Source: Pseudomonadota bacterium
GTDB taxonomy: Bacteria; Pseudomonadota; Gammaproteobacteria; JAKAQQ01
Assembly: GCA_021839245.1 (NCBI GenBank)
Contig: JAKCBQ010000001.1
Span: 105,032 to 169,031, forward strand
Length of the DNA: 64,000 nucleotides
Direction of reading: 5' to 3'
Below are positions 1 to 8,818 of this stretch, in pieces. A program made the position numbers and the translations under genes. How positions within the stretch are numbered: position 1 is the stretch's first letter; each line of letters begins with the position of its first letter. The notes beneath the pieces were generated by a model. The model saw nothing but the letters and a program-made list of their open reading frames with translations. It did not search any database and was not told the origin of the DNA.

Positions 1-804
1 GCCAAAAATGTTATACGTTGGGTTACTCCACGGGGTGCACTGGTAGGTTTGGTTCCCGGCGAGGAAATCAAGGAAAAGGCTCGACTGGTTGAACACCCAG
101 CGGCGGCGACCCTCCTGCCCCCGACGAAAAATGGCACGAAAGAGTTCCTTGCTCTTTTGACGTGGCAGAAAACGGTCTTGGCGCGGAGCCCGTTCGTAAC
201 TGTAGCCTGGTGAAACCGTGATCCCTTCCACGCCGAGGTCCATGCAGTAATCAAAGAAGCGGGCGACCTCGTCAGGATCTTCACTCTGGAAAAGGGTGCA
301 GTTGACGGTCACGCGATGGCCCCGATCGCGTGCGGCACGGATCGCCTCCGTCGCACGGACAAACACACCGGGCTGACACACCGAGGCATCGTGACGTTCT
401 TCAAGTCCGTCGAGATGGACGGAGAAGGTCAAATAGGGCGAAGGTTTGTAATCGTCAAGCCTCTTCACGAGAAGAAGAGCGTTCGTGCACAGGTAGACGA
501 ACTTCTTGCGCGCGATGATCCCCTCGACGATCGTGGGGAGCTCTTTGTGAAGAAGTGGTTCACCTCCCGGAATCGAGACGATCGGAGCCCCGCATTCGTC
601 GACGGCATGAAGCGCGTCCTCAACGCTCATGCGGCGGCGCAGAGTCTCCTCGGGGTAATCGATTTTGCCGCAACCGCTGCAGGCCAGGTTGCACTGGAAG
701 AGTGGCTCGAGCATCAGCACGAGAGGGTAACGCTTGATGCCCTTGAGCTTTCGGGACAGGATGTAGCGACCGACACGGTACTGTTGAATCAGGGGGACGG
801 ACAT
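1..804 (-). CDS. hpnH: HpnH, adenosyl-hopene synthase (radical SAM), 3' part outside window
   Basis: Codes for the first 268 residues of a radical SAM enzyme that joins the 5'-deoxyadenosyl group of SAM to diploptene, the first step of hopanoid side-chain extension. The frame is open from ATG at 804 to base 1, so the C-terminus (about 100 residues by family length) lies beyond the edge. The CxxxCxxC iron-sulfur motif is Cys38, Cys42 and Cys45 (CNLACSGC), followed by the SIPGGEPLLH segment that contacts SAM. GAGG nine bases upstream supports the start. It lies 19 bp after idi on the same strand, so it is probably the last visible gene of the mevalonate kinase fusion-idi-hpnH unit. HpnG, which acts on its product, is encoded 8 kb away in the same locus. 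Confidence 0.93.
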   Translation of the reverse strand, partial: MSVPLIQQYRVGRYILSRKLKGIKRYPLVLMLEPLFQCNLACSGCGKIDYPEETLRRRMSVEDALHAVDECGAPIVSIPGGEPLLHKELPTIVEGIIARKKFVYLCTNALLLVKRLDDYKPSPYLTFSVHLDGLEERHDASVCQPGVFVRATEAIRAARDRGHRVTVNCTLFQSEDPDEVARFFDYCMDLGVEGITVSPGYSYERAPRQDRFLPRQKSKELFRAIFRRGQEGRRRWVFNQSSLFLDFLAGNQTYQCTPWSNPTYNIFG

Positions 805-823
805 GATTTGAACCTCGAAGCGG

Positions 824-1456
824 TCAGGTCACCGCGGGAGAAACGGGTGTGTGGGCACGGAGACCGGACGACGGCAAACAAAGAAGATCAAGAACACGAT
901 CGAAGTATTCGCCGCGAAGGGCCCGCCATTCCATCAGAAACCAGGGCGTGAAGATCTCGGGCGTCTCCTCCACCGCCGCATCAAGCTCGTCGGGAGCGTA
1001 GTGACGATACGCCGCAACCTCCTCGGGATGAACGACAGGCGCGCTCGATGTCCGCCCCACGAAAACCCAGCACAGCTCGTGTTCCGAACCGGCGGCTCCG
1101 TACGAAGCCTGATAACGGAACTTGTAGACGTAATGGAGAGGCGTCTCGAGCCCGAGTTCTTGCTGCAAACGGCGGCGGGCGGCCTCCGCCGTCTCCTCCC
1201 CCAGGCGCGGGTGACTGCAGCAAGCGTTCGACCAGTAAAGCGGCCACAGACGCTTGCCCGAACTCCTCTGCTGGAGAAGCACCGAACCATCGTCTCGAAA
1301 GAGGAACACCGAAAAAGCACGGTGAAGACGACCCTCGCCGTCGTGGCAGAGTCGTTTGCTGGCGCTCCCGGTCGGCCGGTCGTCCGCGTCGACCAGGATG
1401 AGACGTTCCTCATCGTTCGAAACCGACGCCGGTGCTGCGGGGCGATCAAGAAGCAC
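824..1456 (-). CDS. idi: Isopentenyl-diphosphate delta-isomerase, type I (Nudix)
   Basis: Interconverts IPP and DMAPP. This is needed when C5 units come from the mevalonate pathway, which delivers only IPP. The protein has 210 residues. Cys80 in NACCSHP aligns with the catalytic Cys67 of the E. coli enzyme, and Glu127 in EHELCWVF with Glu116. The Nudix-like helix EETAEAARRRLQQELG lies at about 87-102. The GTG start at 1456 overlaps the end of the upstream HMG-CoA reductase-mevalonate kinase fusion by 11 bp, indicating translational coupling. Type I (Zn/Mg Nudix) is clear; type II enzymes are flavoproteins with no resemblance to this. Confidence 0.95.
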   Translation of the reverse strand: MLLDRPAAPASVSNDEERLILVDADDRPTGSASKRLCHDGEGRLHRAFSVFLFRDDGSVLLQQRSSGKRLWPLYWSNACCSHPRLGEETAEAARRRLQQELGLETPLHYVYKFRYQASYGAAGSEHELCWVFVGRTSSAPVVHPEEVAAYRHYAPDELDAAVEETPEIFTPWFLMEWRALRGEYFDRVLDLLCLPSSGLRAHTPVSPAVT

Positions 1457-3698
1457 GAACGCTCACCTCAAAGGCCTGATAACCCGCGTCGTTCATCGCG
1501 TGAAGGATGCGCTTCGTATCCTCCGGACAGAGGGCGATGACGGCACCGCCCCCTCCCCCTCCGGTCAATTTGGCGCCCAAGGCACCGTTTTCGCGCGCGA
1601 TCTGGACAAGCTCTTCAAGTTCCCATGTCGAGACACGAAGCGATGTCAGAAGGCCGTGGCAGAGGTTCATGAGCTCTCCGAGCTTGGGCAGATCACCCTC
1701 ACGCACGGCCACCAAACCTTCTTGTGTGAGGTGGTCGATCTCATCAAAAATCCGCTCGTAAAGCACCGGGTGTTTTTCCCATGAAGAACGCACCCGTGCC
1801 ACCATCTTGGCGGTCAGGCTTTCGACACGGCTCAGGGCGACGACGAACTTCAGCTCGCTCGCCGGCTCGAGAAACGTCATCGCGGGCTGAGCCTTGGCGT
1901 CGTAAAGAAGGAAACGTCCGTACGTCGCCACCGTGTTATCGATCCCGGAAGCCGTTCCGTGCGCGTTCTGCTCGCAGGCGTAGGCCAGGGCGTTGATCTG
2001 CTCGTCGTCGAGGCCGATCTTGTAATAAAGGTTGAGCGCTCGCGCAATCGACACCGCCATGGCGGCCGACCCGCCCAACCCCATCGCCCGTGGCACCTGG
2101 GGATAGACCTCGATGCGCATCGGCTGGTCTTGAATGCCCAACCGTTCGAGCAACATCAGGATCGAGTTCTGGAACGTGTCCGGATTGTCCGGCCGCCGGT
2201 GGACCCTCTGCTCGAGACTCCAGCGTGGCACGATCAGATGCACCCCTTCGTCCGCAGGCCTGATACGCGTGCGGATGGCCAGCGGAATGGGCGCGCTCAA
2301 CGCGCGGCGCTTGTAAACAACCGCGTGCTCTCCGAGAAGAATGATCTTCCCGTGTCCCACCCCCCAGGGACCGTCGTTCGTTTCAGCGCGCACGGACGTT
2401 TTCTCGGTGTGCTGGGAACGAATCTCCCGGAGCACTTCCTGAGCTTTCCATACCTTGATCTCCCCGCTTTCAATCAGTTGTTCGACCACCCGATCAAAGA
2501 CATCTGGGGTGGCGCCGGCTGCAGCCGCAACGGTACGGGCGTGAAGCGTCATGTGGCCGCGCTGGATGCCGTCGGTCACCAGGGCGCGCAGTGCGGAAAA
2601 GTTCTGGGCGAGACCCACCGCCCCCATGACTTCCGCCAGTTCCGTTGCCGAGCGAACACCCATCATTCTCAGGTTGACGGCGACCGTGGGGTTGGACTGC
2701 AGGGGACCACCGACGATCCCGACCTTGAGGGGGAGGGAAATCTGTCCAACGAGATCTCCCTGCTCGTTTCGCGTCCAGCGTGTCAAGGAGCGGTAATGCC
2801 CATCTCGGGCGGCGTAGGCGTGCGCAGCCGCCTCGATCGCCCGCCAGTCGTTGCCGGTCGCCAGTGCGACGGCGTCGATACCGTTCATGATCCCTTTGTT
2901 GTGCGTAGCTGCCCGATAAGGATCAACCTGCGCAAGATCCGTGGCTTGAACAATCCCGTCGCAGACTTCCTGCCCATCGTAGACCTGCTTGCCCAACATG
3001 CGGGCCGGAATGGTGCAAGTGGCTGTCACCATGGCCCGATCGGTCAAATTGGAAAGAATACGAAGAAGAGCACGTCCGCCGGTGATGTTTTCGACGAGCG
3101 TCGCAACGCCTTCGCACATCGTGTTGACCAGGTTCGCGCCCATGGCGTCGCGCGTGTCAACGAGAAGATGAAGAACCAGCATATCGCGACCGGTCGAGGG
3201 AGCCACATGGCTGTGCACCTCGATATCGCGCGCCCCTCCCCCACGCGCCAGCATCTTCGGATGGATGCTGTTGGCCAACGCGAGAATCTCGTCTTTGCGC
3301 TGGAGCAGTGCCGCTCGGGCCTCGGCGGGGTGCGGAACATCAAGAACTTGGATTTGCCCGATCAGGATGGGATCGGTGGAGACACTGCGAAAGCCGCCCG
3401 CGGCACGCACGAGTTTGGCGGCCGAGCAGAGCGCGGCAACGATCGACGGTTCCTCGACAACCAGCGGGACGACATAATCGCGGCCGTTCACAAAAAAATT
3501 GAGACCGAGACCTACGGGAAGGCCCATGACCGCGATCACGTTCTCGATCATCTTGTCCGCGTGGTGCAGACGAAGGGTGTGCTTGCCGACGGTCAGGAGA
3601 CGGTAATCGTCCTCGTCGATGAACCCACGTTCGTGGATGGCCCGCACCCGCTCGGTCACGGTGAGCTTATGAAAGTTCGGTATACGCGAACGCTCCAT
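1446..3698 (-). CDS. Fused class II HMG-CoA reductase and mevalonate kinase
   Basis: A 750-residue two-domain protein covering two successive mevalonate-pathway reactions. Residues 1 to about 440 are a class II (bacterial) HMG-CoA reductase: Glu52 in ENVI, Lys268 in THNKGIMNGID, Asp284 in ATGND and His386 in GHMTLHAR match the catalytic set of the Pseudomonas mevalonii enzyme. Residues 446-750 are a GHMP-family mevalonate kinase: GHGKIILLGEHAVVY at the start, the phosphate loop AMGLGGSAAM near 538-547, Asp587 in SGIDNTVATYG and a glycine-rich KLTGGGGGGA near the end. The frame extends 12 codons upstream, but AAGGAG six bases before the ATG at 3698 fixes that start. Each domain has normal length and no internal stop or restart is visible, so this is a fusion rather than a sequencing artefact. 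A TATAAT box lies about 80 bp upstream. Confidence 0.93.
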   Translation of the reverse strand: MERSRIPNFHKLTVTERVRAIHERGFIDEDDYRLLTVGKHTLRLHHADKMIENVIAVMGLPVGLGLNFFVNGRDYVVPLVVEEPSIVAALCSAAKLVRAAGGFRSVSTDPILIGQIQVLDVPHPAEARAALLQRKDEILALANSIHPKMLARGGGARDIEVHSHVAPSTGRDMLVLHLLVDTRDAMGANLVNTMCEGVATLVENITGGRALLRILSNLTDRAMVTATCTIPARMLGKQVYDGQEVCDGIVQATDLAQVDPYRAATHNKGIMNGIDAVALATGNDWRAIEAAAHAYAARDGHYRSLTRWTRNEQGDLVGQISLPLKVGIVGGPLQSNPTVAVNLRMMGVRSATELAEVMGAVGLAQNFSALRALVTDGIQRGHMTLHARTVAAAAGATPDVFDRVVEQLIESGEIKVWKAQEVLREIRSQHTEKTSVRAETNDGPWGVGHGKIILLGEHAVVYKRRALSAPIPLAIRTRIRPADEGVHLIVPRWSLEQRVHRRPDNPDTFQNSILMLLERLGIQDQPMRIEVYPQVPRAMGLGGSAAMAVSIARALNLYYKIGLDDEQINALAYACEQNAHGTASGIDNTVATYGRFLLYDAKAQPAMTFLEPASELKFVVALSRVESLTAKMVARVRSSWEKHPVLYERIFDEIDHLTQEGLVAVREGDLPKLGELMNLCHGLLTSLRVSTWELEELVQIARENGALGAKLTGGGGGGAVIALCPEDTKRILHAMNDAGYQAFEVSVRAS

Positions 3699-3776
3699 GA
3701 CAAGCTCCTTCGAAGCCGTAAGATTGTTCGTCACCGCCCCGTTTGTTCAGGGTCGCGCACAGACAACCGTCAACTC

Positions 3777-3782
3777 ATTATA
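3777..3782 (-). promoter_or_regulatory. -10 box (TATAAT) for the HMGR-MVK / idi / hpnH unit
   Basis: Perfect TATAAT on the minus strand in the gap between the hpnL-like gene and the fusion gene. The expected start of transcription is near 3770, giving a leader of about 70 nt. No good -35 box is visible at 16-18 bp spacing; the segment upstream is AT-rich with two direct AAGTT repeats 10 bp apart (3783-3797). It suggests that these three genes can be transcribed separately from the long hopanoid operon upstream. Confidence 0.55.
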
Positions 3783-3855
3783 AACTTTTCAGAACTTGAA
3801 GCCCTGCAGGACCGTCCTCGATCCCCTTTCCCGAGCCATTTTTCCCGAACTCCGA

Positions 3856-4941
3856 TCAGGGTGATTCCATGGAAGGTGCGCGTCGCCTTGACCAGAACCG
3901 ACGTCCCTCCACCCACTGCCAGGAAAGCAGCGCGAAGCCGCCGTAGACGATTTCACGCAGACGCTTGAGCACCGAAACCGCAAGCATGAGGTCGGCCGGG
4001 AGTCCGAGCACCCCGCCAAGGAAGACGAGGCCCATTTCCTGGATACCCAAAGCCCCAGGAACGAAGAACCCCCCCGTTCGCAAGGCCTGAACGCCGGCTT
4101 CAAGAATCACCGCATCGAGAGGGTCGACCGGATGACCCATGAGACGGAGGGCAATCCACACTTCTCCCGCGCCCACCAGAAGGCCGGCGATCTGGCCGGC
4201 GAAGCACCATAGAAGTGCCGAACCACGGCGGTAAATCGCACGAATATCCCGATCGATCTCCGCGGCCGTATCTCCGTTCTTGCCGGCGAGCACCCCGAGC
4301 CCCGTCAGACGCCGAAGGGCCCGTCCGCAGAAACCGACCAACCCTCCGTGCTGGAACAGCACGAAAATCCCCACAATGGCCAGCGCCACGGCCACCGCCG
4401 GCAAGGCGTGAACGAAGAGCGAGCCTCGGCCGACAAAGACGGCGAGCAGCACGAATCCGAAGAGGGCGAGCACAATCTGGCTCAGGAGGGTCACCGTGAC
4501 TTCCACCACCACCGTCGCCGTTGCAAACGCAAGAGGTAGTCCTCGCCGCGTCACGAGATGCACGCCGGCAACCTCACCCCCGATGCGTACGACCGGAAGC
4601 ACAGACCCGACAGCCTCGCGAATCGACGCCACCCAGAAAAGATAGGGAACAGACGCCGCTTCGGGATGTTCCGGCCGAAGCCGGATGAGCGAACGCCATC
4701 CCAAGGCATCAAGGGTCAGCGGAAGTGCATGATAGGGAACCAGCCAAAAAGCACCCAGGCCGGCCGCGGCCAAAGCGGCCACGACGGCCTCACCGGCATG
4801 TCGGGCGAAAACGAGGAAAGCTGCCGCGAGAAGGGCGAGTCCCCCGAGATAGAGAGCAAAGGAGCCCCATACTCGGCGGGGGCCCGCGCGGGAAGACAGG
4901 TCGGCTTGGGAACCCGACGAAGAAGCGGCCGCATCAAGCAT
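3856..4941 (-). CDS. hpnL: HpnL-like hopanoid-locus membrane protein (UPF0104/AglD family)
   Basis: A 361-residue integral membrane protein with about eight hydrophobic segments, of the family with the lysylphosphatidylglycerol synthase/AglD-type transmembrane domain. Members of this subgroup occur in hopanoid loci next to hpnN. Conserved-looking features are SIREAVGSVLPVVRIGGEVAG near 108-128 (a family signature for polar residues within the membrane) and LRTGGFFVPGALGIQEMG near 289-306. Its start overlaps the end of hpnN by 8 bp, so the two are probably translated together. The biochemical role is not established; a part in moving hopanoid or lipid precursors is an inference from context. 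Confidence 0.75.
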   Translation of the reverse strand: MLDAAASSSGSQADLSSRAGPRRVWGSFALYLGGLALLAAAFLVFARHAGEAVVAALAAAGLGAFWLVPYHALPLTLDALGWRSLIRLRPEHPEAASVPYLFWVASIREAVGSVLPVVRIGGEVAGVHLVTRRGLPLAFATATVVVEVTVTLLSQIVLALFGFVLLAVFVGRGSLFVHALPAVAVALAIVGIFVLFQHGGLVGFCGRALRRLTGLGVLAGKNGDTAAEIDRDIRAIYRRGSALLWCFAGQIAGLLVGAGEVWIALRLMGHPVDPLDAVILEAGVQALRTGGFFVPGALGIQEMGLVFLGGVLGLPADLMLAVSVLKRLREIVYGGFALLSWQWVEGRRFWSRRRAPSMESP

Positions 4942-7603
4942 CTCTACTCTGCACTCTCATCTTGCCGGGGGCGTGTGCCACCAGCGTCAACAGAGACGGC
5001 AACACAACCAGTGTACTCACAAGAACCCAGGCGAGAGCGATCACGAGCGCCCGGCCCAGGCTGCCCACGCCAGGATCGGCCGCCAACATCAGACTGCCGA
5101 AGGTCCCCAAGGTCGTCGCCCCGCTGTAGAGAACGCCCCGAGGTGTGCTGCTTCGCAGCACGTTCTCAACCGGGATCCCGTCACGCCAGCGGAGAATGAA
5201 ATAGATACCGTAGGCCAGCGACAGACCCAAAAGCAGGGGAAGCACGATGATATTGGCCAGATTGTACGACTGATGCAGCACGGCCATGCTCGCCGTCGTG
5301 AGCACGACGGTGATGACGGTGGTGCCGAGAATCAGACCGACGTCCCGCCAGCGGCGGAGCACCAAATAAAGAAGTGCGGCCGTCAGTACAAGAGCGATCA
5401 AGGACGCCTCGACGAAAGCGTTGAGTACGGTCTCTCCACCCGCGACGAGCATGACCGGAGTGCCCACGGCGTCCGGAGCCAGACGGCGAACTTGGCGAAC
5501 GAATCGCCGCAGTGCCGTCTGGTGGGTCAGATCGAGCCGGGAAAAGATTTCAAGGCGGTAGATTCGCCCGGGAGCTCGAAACAAGCGGACCACGGTGTGC
5601 GGAAGTGTCGCCGTCGTGACCCTGGGAGGACGCAACGCATGGCTTAGGAAATCGAGATTCGAAACCAATCCCCCAAGAAGGGTGTGTTGCAGGCGACTGA
5701 GCGCCGTGGGCGCGCGATCGTGGAGCAGGCGACTCAGGGAGGACGCAAAGCGCCGAAGAGCGAAGCGAAGACGTGGGCTGCGGACCGACGCCTTCGTGAG
5801 GTCCTTGAAGACTGCGGCGTCCCTCTTCAATCGCGCCCCGGCATCGACGGGAAGGCTGAGATAACGCTTTCGATCGGGACGCAGGGTGAACGGAGGGAGA
5901 ATCAAGCGCAGACGCCGGAGGAGAGCCTGCTTGCGCCGCTGGTTTTGCGGGATCAGTGTGCGGAGACTGACGACCCGACCCACGCTCGACAATCGGGCGA
6001 GACGATCGGTCATGAGGCGGGCGCGACGACGGCCGCGTACGAGAAGATCGATGCTGTACGGTGAGTAGCGGCTCTGCGCCGCAAGACGATCGAGTGTGCG
6101 GACGGCGGGGGCCTGCGGGTTCATGAGGTGAAGAGGGTTGAAATCGAAATGTGTCCGGAGAGACAGCGGTACGGCGGCAATGGCCAGGAGCACGGCCATC
6201 ACCAGAACGGGTCGAGCCCCGGTGTGAATCAAGGATGCGTAGCGCGCTGCCAACCGGTGGCCGGACGGCGGGAAACGGTGTGCTCGGCCGAAAAGGCGGA
6301 TCCAGACCGGCATCAGGGTGATGTAGGCGAAAACGGCAATAAACATGCTCGTCCCCGCAACCACACCGAGATCGATGATTCCCGTGTAATCCGTGGGCAG
6401 GAACGAGTAAAAACTGATGGCCGCCGCCGACGCGGCCAGCACAAGCGGCCACGTCAATCCCCGGGCCGTACGGGTGAGTGCCCGGGGCGTGTCGCTTTGG
6501 GCGTGGTATTCCTCAAGATACCGAACGCCGTACTGGACACCAAAATCGACGCCCAAGCCAACGAAGAGGACGGAAAAAGCCACCGAAATGAGGTTGAATG
6601 GCCCGAGAGCGAGGGTGGCCAAAGCTGTCGTCCAAGCCAGCCCCACGACCAGGGTCAGGAGAATCGCCGCCGTCATACGGACACTGCGCACGGCCAGAGC
6701 CACAAGGACGAGAATGATCAGGAACGAGACCGCCAAGGCGGCCCCGAGACCTTGGCGCACGGTCACAAGCTGCTCGTCGGCGAGCACCGCCCCACCGGTC
6801 CAGCCCACCCGGATCCCGTGCGCCGGGTCGATCCCAAGCTCGGGGAGAACACGGCGAAGCCGCTCCAGCGCCGCATGGTAGGGGCGAAGTTTCTGGGGTT
6901 GTGCCCGAGGGCGAACCGTCACGATCGTTCGTAGGACACGCGCCCTTCGGGCGAAACTGGTCGGCATAAGGATCCGCGTCCAGTCGAGGCGTACAGGGCG
7001 ATGTCTGCGGAAACGAGCGAAGGCGCGGGCGAGTGCGTGGAGAACCGGTGGGAGGAGACGGTCCTTGAGACGGTGGAGGCCGTGATGCTCGATCGCCGTT
7101 TTAAGAAGCCCCGTCAATCCCGTCAGCGTGGGCCGGCGGGCCAGGCGGCCAAGGAGTGGGCCGGCACGCGTCAAGCGCGTCGAAAAATGTCTCAACTCGG
7201 GAAGTGAGAGATAGAGGAGTGCCGCACGATGAAAGAACGGGTCGACCTCCGGGTCGAGAGGATCCTGATACTCGTGTGGGTGCTGACGCAGCCACACAAG
7301 GATCCGCCGTGCGGCCCGATCGACGGCGTGACGCGTCGGCCCGTGGAGCACAAGGACGATCGCGTTGTGCTGTTGGGGGAAAAGCTGCTCGAAACGACGG
7401 TTGAGAACGTGAAAACGAAGATCTTTCGAGAGAAGGTTGCTCGTCCGCGTATCGATTCCCGCACGCGTGGCGATCACATAACCCGAACCCGCCGTGACCA
7501 GAAGAGTCGCGAGAAGGATCCAAGGTGCACGGCGGGCGGTCCACGTCTGATAAGCCGCCAATGCAGAAATCCAACGGGAAAGGAAACGATCCAACCGCGT
7601 CAT
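4934..7603 (-). CDS. hpnN: HpnN, RND-family hopanoid transporter
   Basis: An 889-residue RND permease of the MmpL-like/HpnN group, which moves hopanoids from the inner to the outer membrane. One membrane segment lies near 27-45, followed by a large periplasmic domain, a five- to six-helix block around 280-450, a second periplasmic domain and a final helix block from about 740 to 880; this is the duplicated RND plan. The central GLGVDFGVQYGVRYLEEY segment corresponds to the family's membrane core. The ATG overlaps the last bases of the diphosphomevalonate decarboxylase gene (ATGA), and the stop overlaps the hpnL-like start, so it sits in the middle of one operon. Confidence 0.92.
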   Translation of the reverse strand: MTRLDRFLSRWISALAAYQTWTARRAPWILLATLLVTAGSGYVIATRAGIDTRTSNLLSKDLRFHVLNRRFEQLFPQQHNAIVLVLHGPTRHAVDRAARRILVWLRQHPHEYQDPLDPEVDPFFHRAALLYLSLPELRHFSTRLTRAGPLLGRLARRPTLTGLTGLLKTAIEHHGLHRLKDRLLPPVLHALARAFARFRRHRPVRLDWTRILMPTSFARRARVLRTIVTVRPRAQPQKLRPYHAALERLRRVLPELGIDPAHGIRVGWTGGAVLADEQLVTVRQGLGAALAVSFLIILVLVALAVRSVRMTAAILLTLVVGLAWTTALATLALGPFNLISVAFSVLFVGLGVDFGVQYGVRYLEEYHAQSDTPRALTRTARGLTWPLVLAASAAAISFYSFLPTDYTGIIDLGVVAGTSMFIAVFAYITLMPVWIRLFGRAHRFPPSGHRLAARYASLIHTGARPVLVMAVLLAIAAVPLSLRTHFDFNPLHLMNPQAPAVRTLDRLAAQSRYSPYSIDLLVRGRRRARLMTDRLARLSSVGRVVSLRTLIPQNQRRKQALLRRLRLILPPFTLRPDRKRYLSLPVDAGARLKRDAAVFKDLTKASVRSPRLRFALRRFASSLSRLLHDRAPTALSRLQHTLLGGLVSNLDFLSHALRPPRVTTATLPHTVVRLFRAPGRIYRLEIFSRLDLTHQTALRRFVRQVRRLAPDAVGTPVMLVAGGETVLNAFVEASLIALVLTAALLYLVLRRWRDVGLILGTTVITVVLTTASMAVLHQSYNLANIIVLPLLLGLSLAYGIYFILRWRDGIPVENVLRSSTPRGVLYSGATTLGTFGSLMLAADPGVGSLGRALVIALAWVLVSTLVVLPSLLTLVAHAPGKMRVQSRDA

Positions 7604-8670
7604 TGATTCACTTTCCGACGCACATCCCGCCCTCCGGCGCAGGGTTCCTCAGGGGCGAGGAGACGCGCCCCCTCCCCGAGCCGACAGACAATCAGGCGAC
7701 GCACACCCGCAATACTCAAGAGCCGCTCACGTACAGCCGCGAGCGCCTCGCTCGTACAGACGGCCTTGACCTGCGGTCCGGCGTCCACGGTGAAGAACAC
7801 CTCGTGGCCGCCCCGTCGAAGAGCCACAATCTCGTGCAGCGCTTCGACCGTTGCGCCACGCCAATAAAGAAGACCCGGACGGGCGGACATCGCAAGCGCG
7901 TGCATCTTGAGGCAGCTGGCTTCGGAAACCGCGGCGAGACGAGAAAAATCATGATGGCGAATGGCCTCGCGTGCCTCGACGAGATCCGCAGGGTGGCTGG
8001 AGACCCAAGCCGCAGCGTACGGGGAGGTCGCGAAGCTTCGGCGCATCCCCTCGCCGGAACCGATTTCTTTTTCCTCCTCGCGGATCACGGCGACGACAAC
8101 GTGGAGCGGCCAGTCGGCGGGGGGCAGAAGAGGGCGGGCCACAGCGTCACTCCCGTCTGGACTCTGGCCTGTCGACATTTCGACAAACCCACCGTAGAGC
8201 GAGCGGGGAGCCGAACCGGAGGCTTCACGGGCGAGACACGAGCGCTCGTCCTCCGAGAGGCGAAGTCCGAGGGCGGCCTCCGCGGCGACGAGGAGCGCGG
8301 CGAAGCCCGAAGCGGAGGAAGCGAGCCCCGCACCCGTCGGGAAATCGTTGACACTCTCAACTTCCGCCGCACCCGCATCCGGAACGTAACGGCGAAGACG
8401 GTCGAGAAGCGCTCGAACACGGCGGTGTGTGTTTGCGTCGGCCTCCGCGCCTCCGAGCCGAATCCGGTCGTCGCCACCAGACCCCGTGAAACGGACGCAC
8501 GTCTGTGTCGCCATCCCGTTGAGGGTCATCGAAATCGATCCGACGGCGGGGCGGTTGCCCCCCCCGTCTTTTTTCCCCCAGTACTTGACGAGCGCGATGT
8601 TCGGATGCGCCACCGCGCAGGCTTGTCCGAGCGTGCCGCCGGCACGGGAAGATCGAGGGGAGTGCGTCAT
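7600..8670 (-). CDS. mvaD: Diphosphomevalonate decarboxylase
   Basis: A GHMP-superfamily enzyme that converts mevalonate 5-diphosphate to IPP. The 356-residue reading from ATG 8670 begins shortly before the hallmark HPNIALVKYWGK. The phosphate loop is in GAGLASSASGFAAL, and the catalytic aspartate is Asp296 in FTVDAGPQ. The frame stays open about 100 codons further upstream but without family similarity; no strong ribosome site marks 8670, so the start is the less certain part. Related enzymes can act on monophosphate or unphosphorylated mevalonate, and sequence alone does not settle which substrate is used. It lies between hpnG and hpnN, physically tying C5-unit supply to hopanoid synthesis. 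Confidence 0.88.
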   Translation of the reverse strand: MTHSPRSSRAGGTLGQACAVAHPNIALVKYWGKKDGGGNRPAVGSISMTLNGMATQTCVRFTGSGGDDRIRLGGAEADANTHRRVRALLDRLRRYVPDAGAAEVESVNDFPTGAGLASSASGFAALLVAAEAALGLRLSEDERSCLAREASGSAPRSLYGGFVEMSTGQSPDGSDAVARPLLPPADWPLHVVVAVIREEEKEIGSGEGMRRSFATSPYAAAWVSSHPADLVEAREAIRHHDFSRLAAVSEASCLKMHALAMSARPGLLYWRGATVEALHEIVALRRGGHEVFFTVDAGPQVKAVCTSEALAAVRERLLSIAGVRRLIVCRLGEGARLLAPEEPCAGGRDVRRKVNQ

Positions 8671-8710
8671 GGACAAAGTAGAGGCGACCGTCTTGGGGGC
8701 CCCAAGCGGA

Positions 8711-8729
8711 AAGGTTCGACAGTAACCTT
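8711..8729. repeat. Inverted repeat over the presumed mvaD transcription start
   Basis: AAGGTT, seven bases, AACCTT: perfect six-base arms. It sits 2 bp downstream of a TAGAAT -10-like box (8732-8737, minus strand) in the 148-bp gap between hpnG and mvaD, so it would overlap the +1 region. An operator or a small 5' hairpin are both possible; no matching -35 box or second copy was seen. Confidence 0.35.
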
Positions 8730-8818
8730 CGATTCTATCAGAGGGCCTCGGGCCATCGGGTCGAAGGCGCCGCGGCCTTCGTCTTTTGACATGCCAGGGC
8801 GCGCTGTCGGCCGGAGCT

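Noticed and set aside
1959-3968. 669-codon plus-strand frame opposite the HMGR-MVK fusion
   Set aside because: Shadow frame; the minus-strand protein has all catalytic residues of two enzymes.
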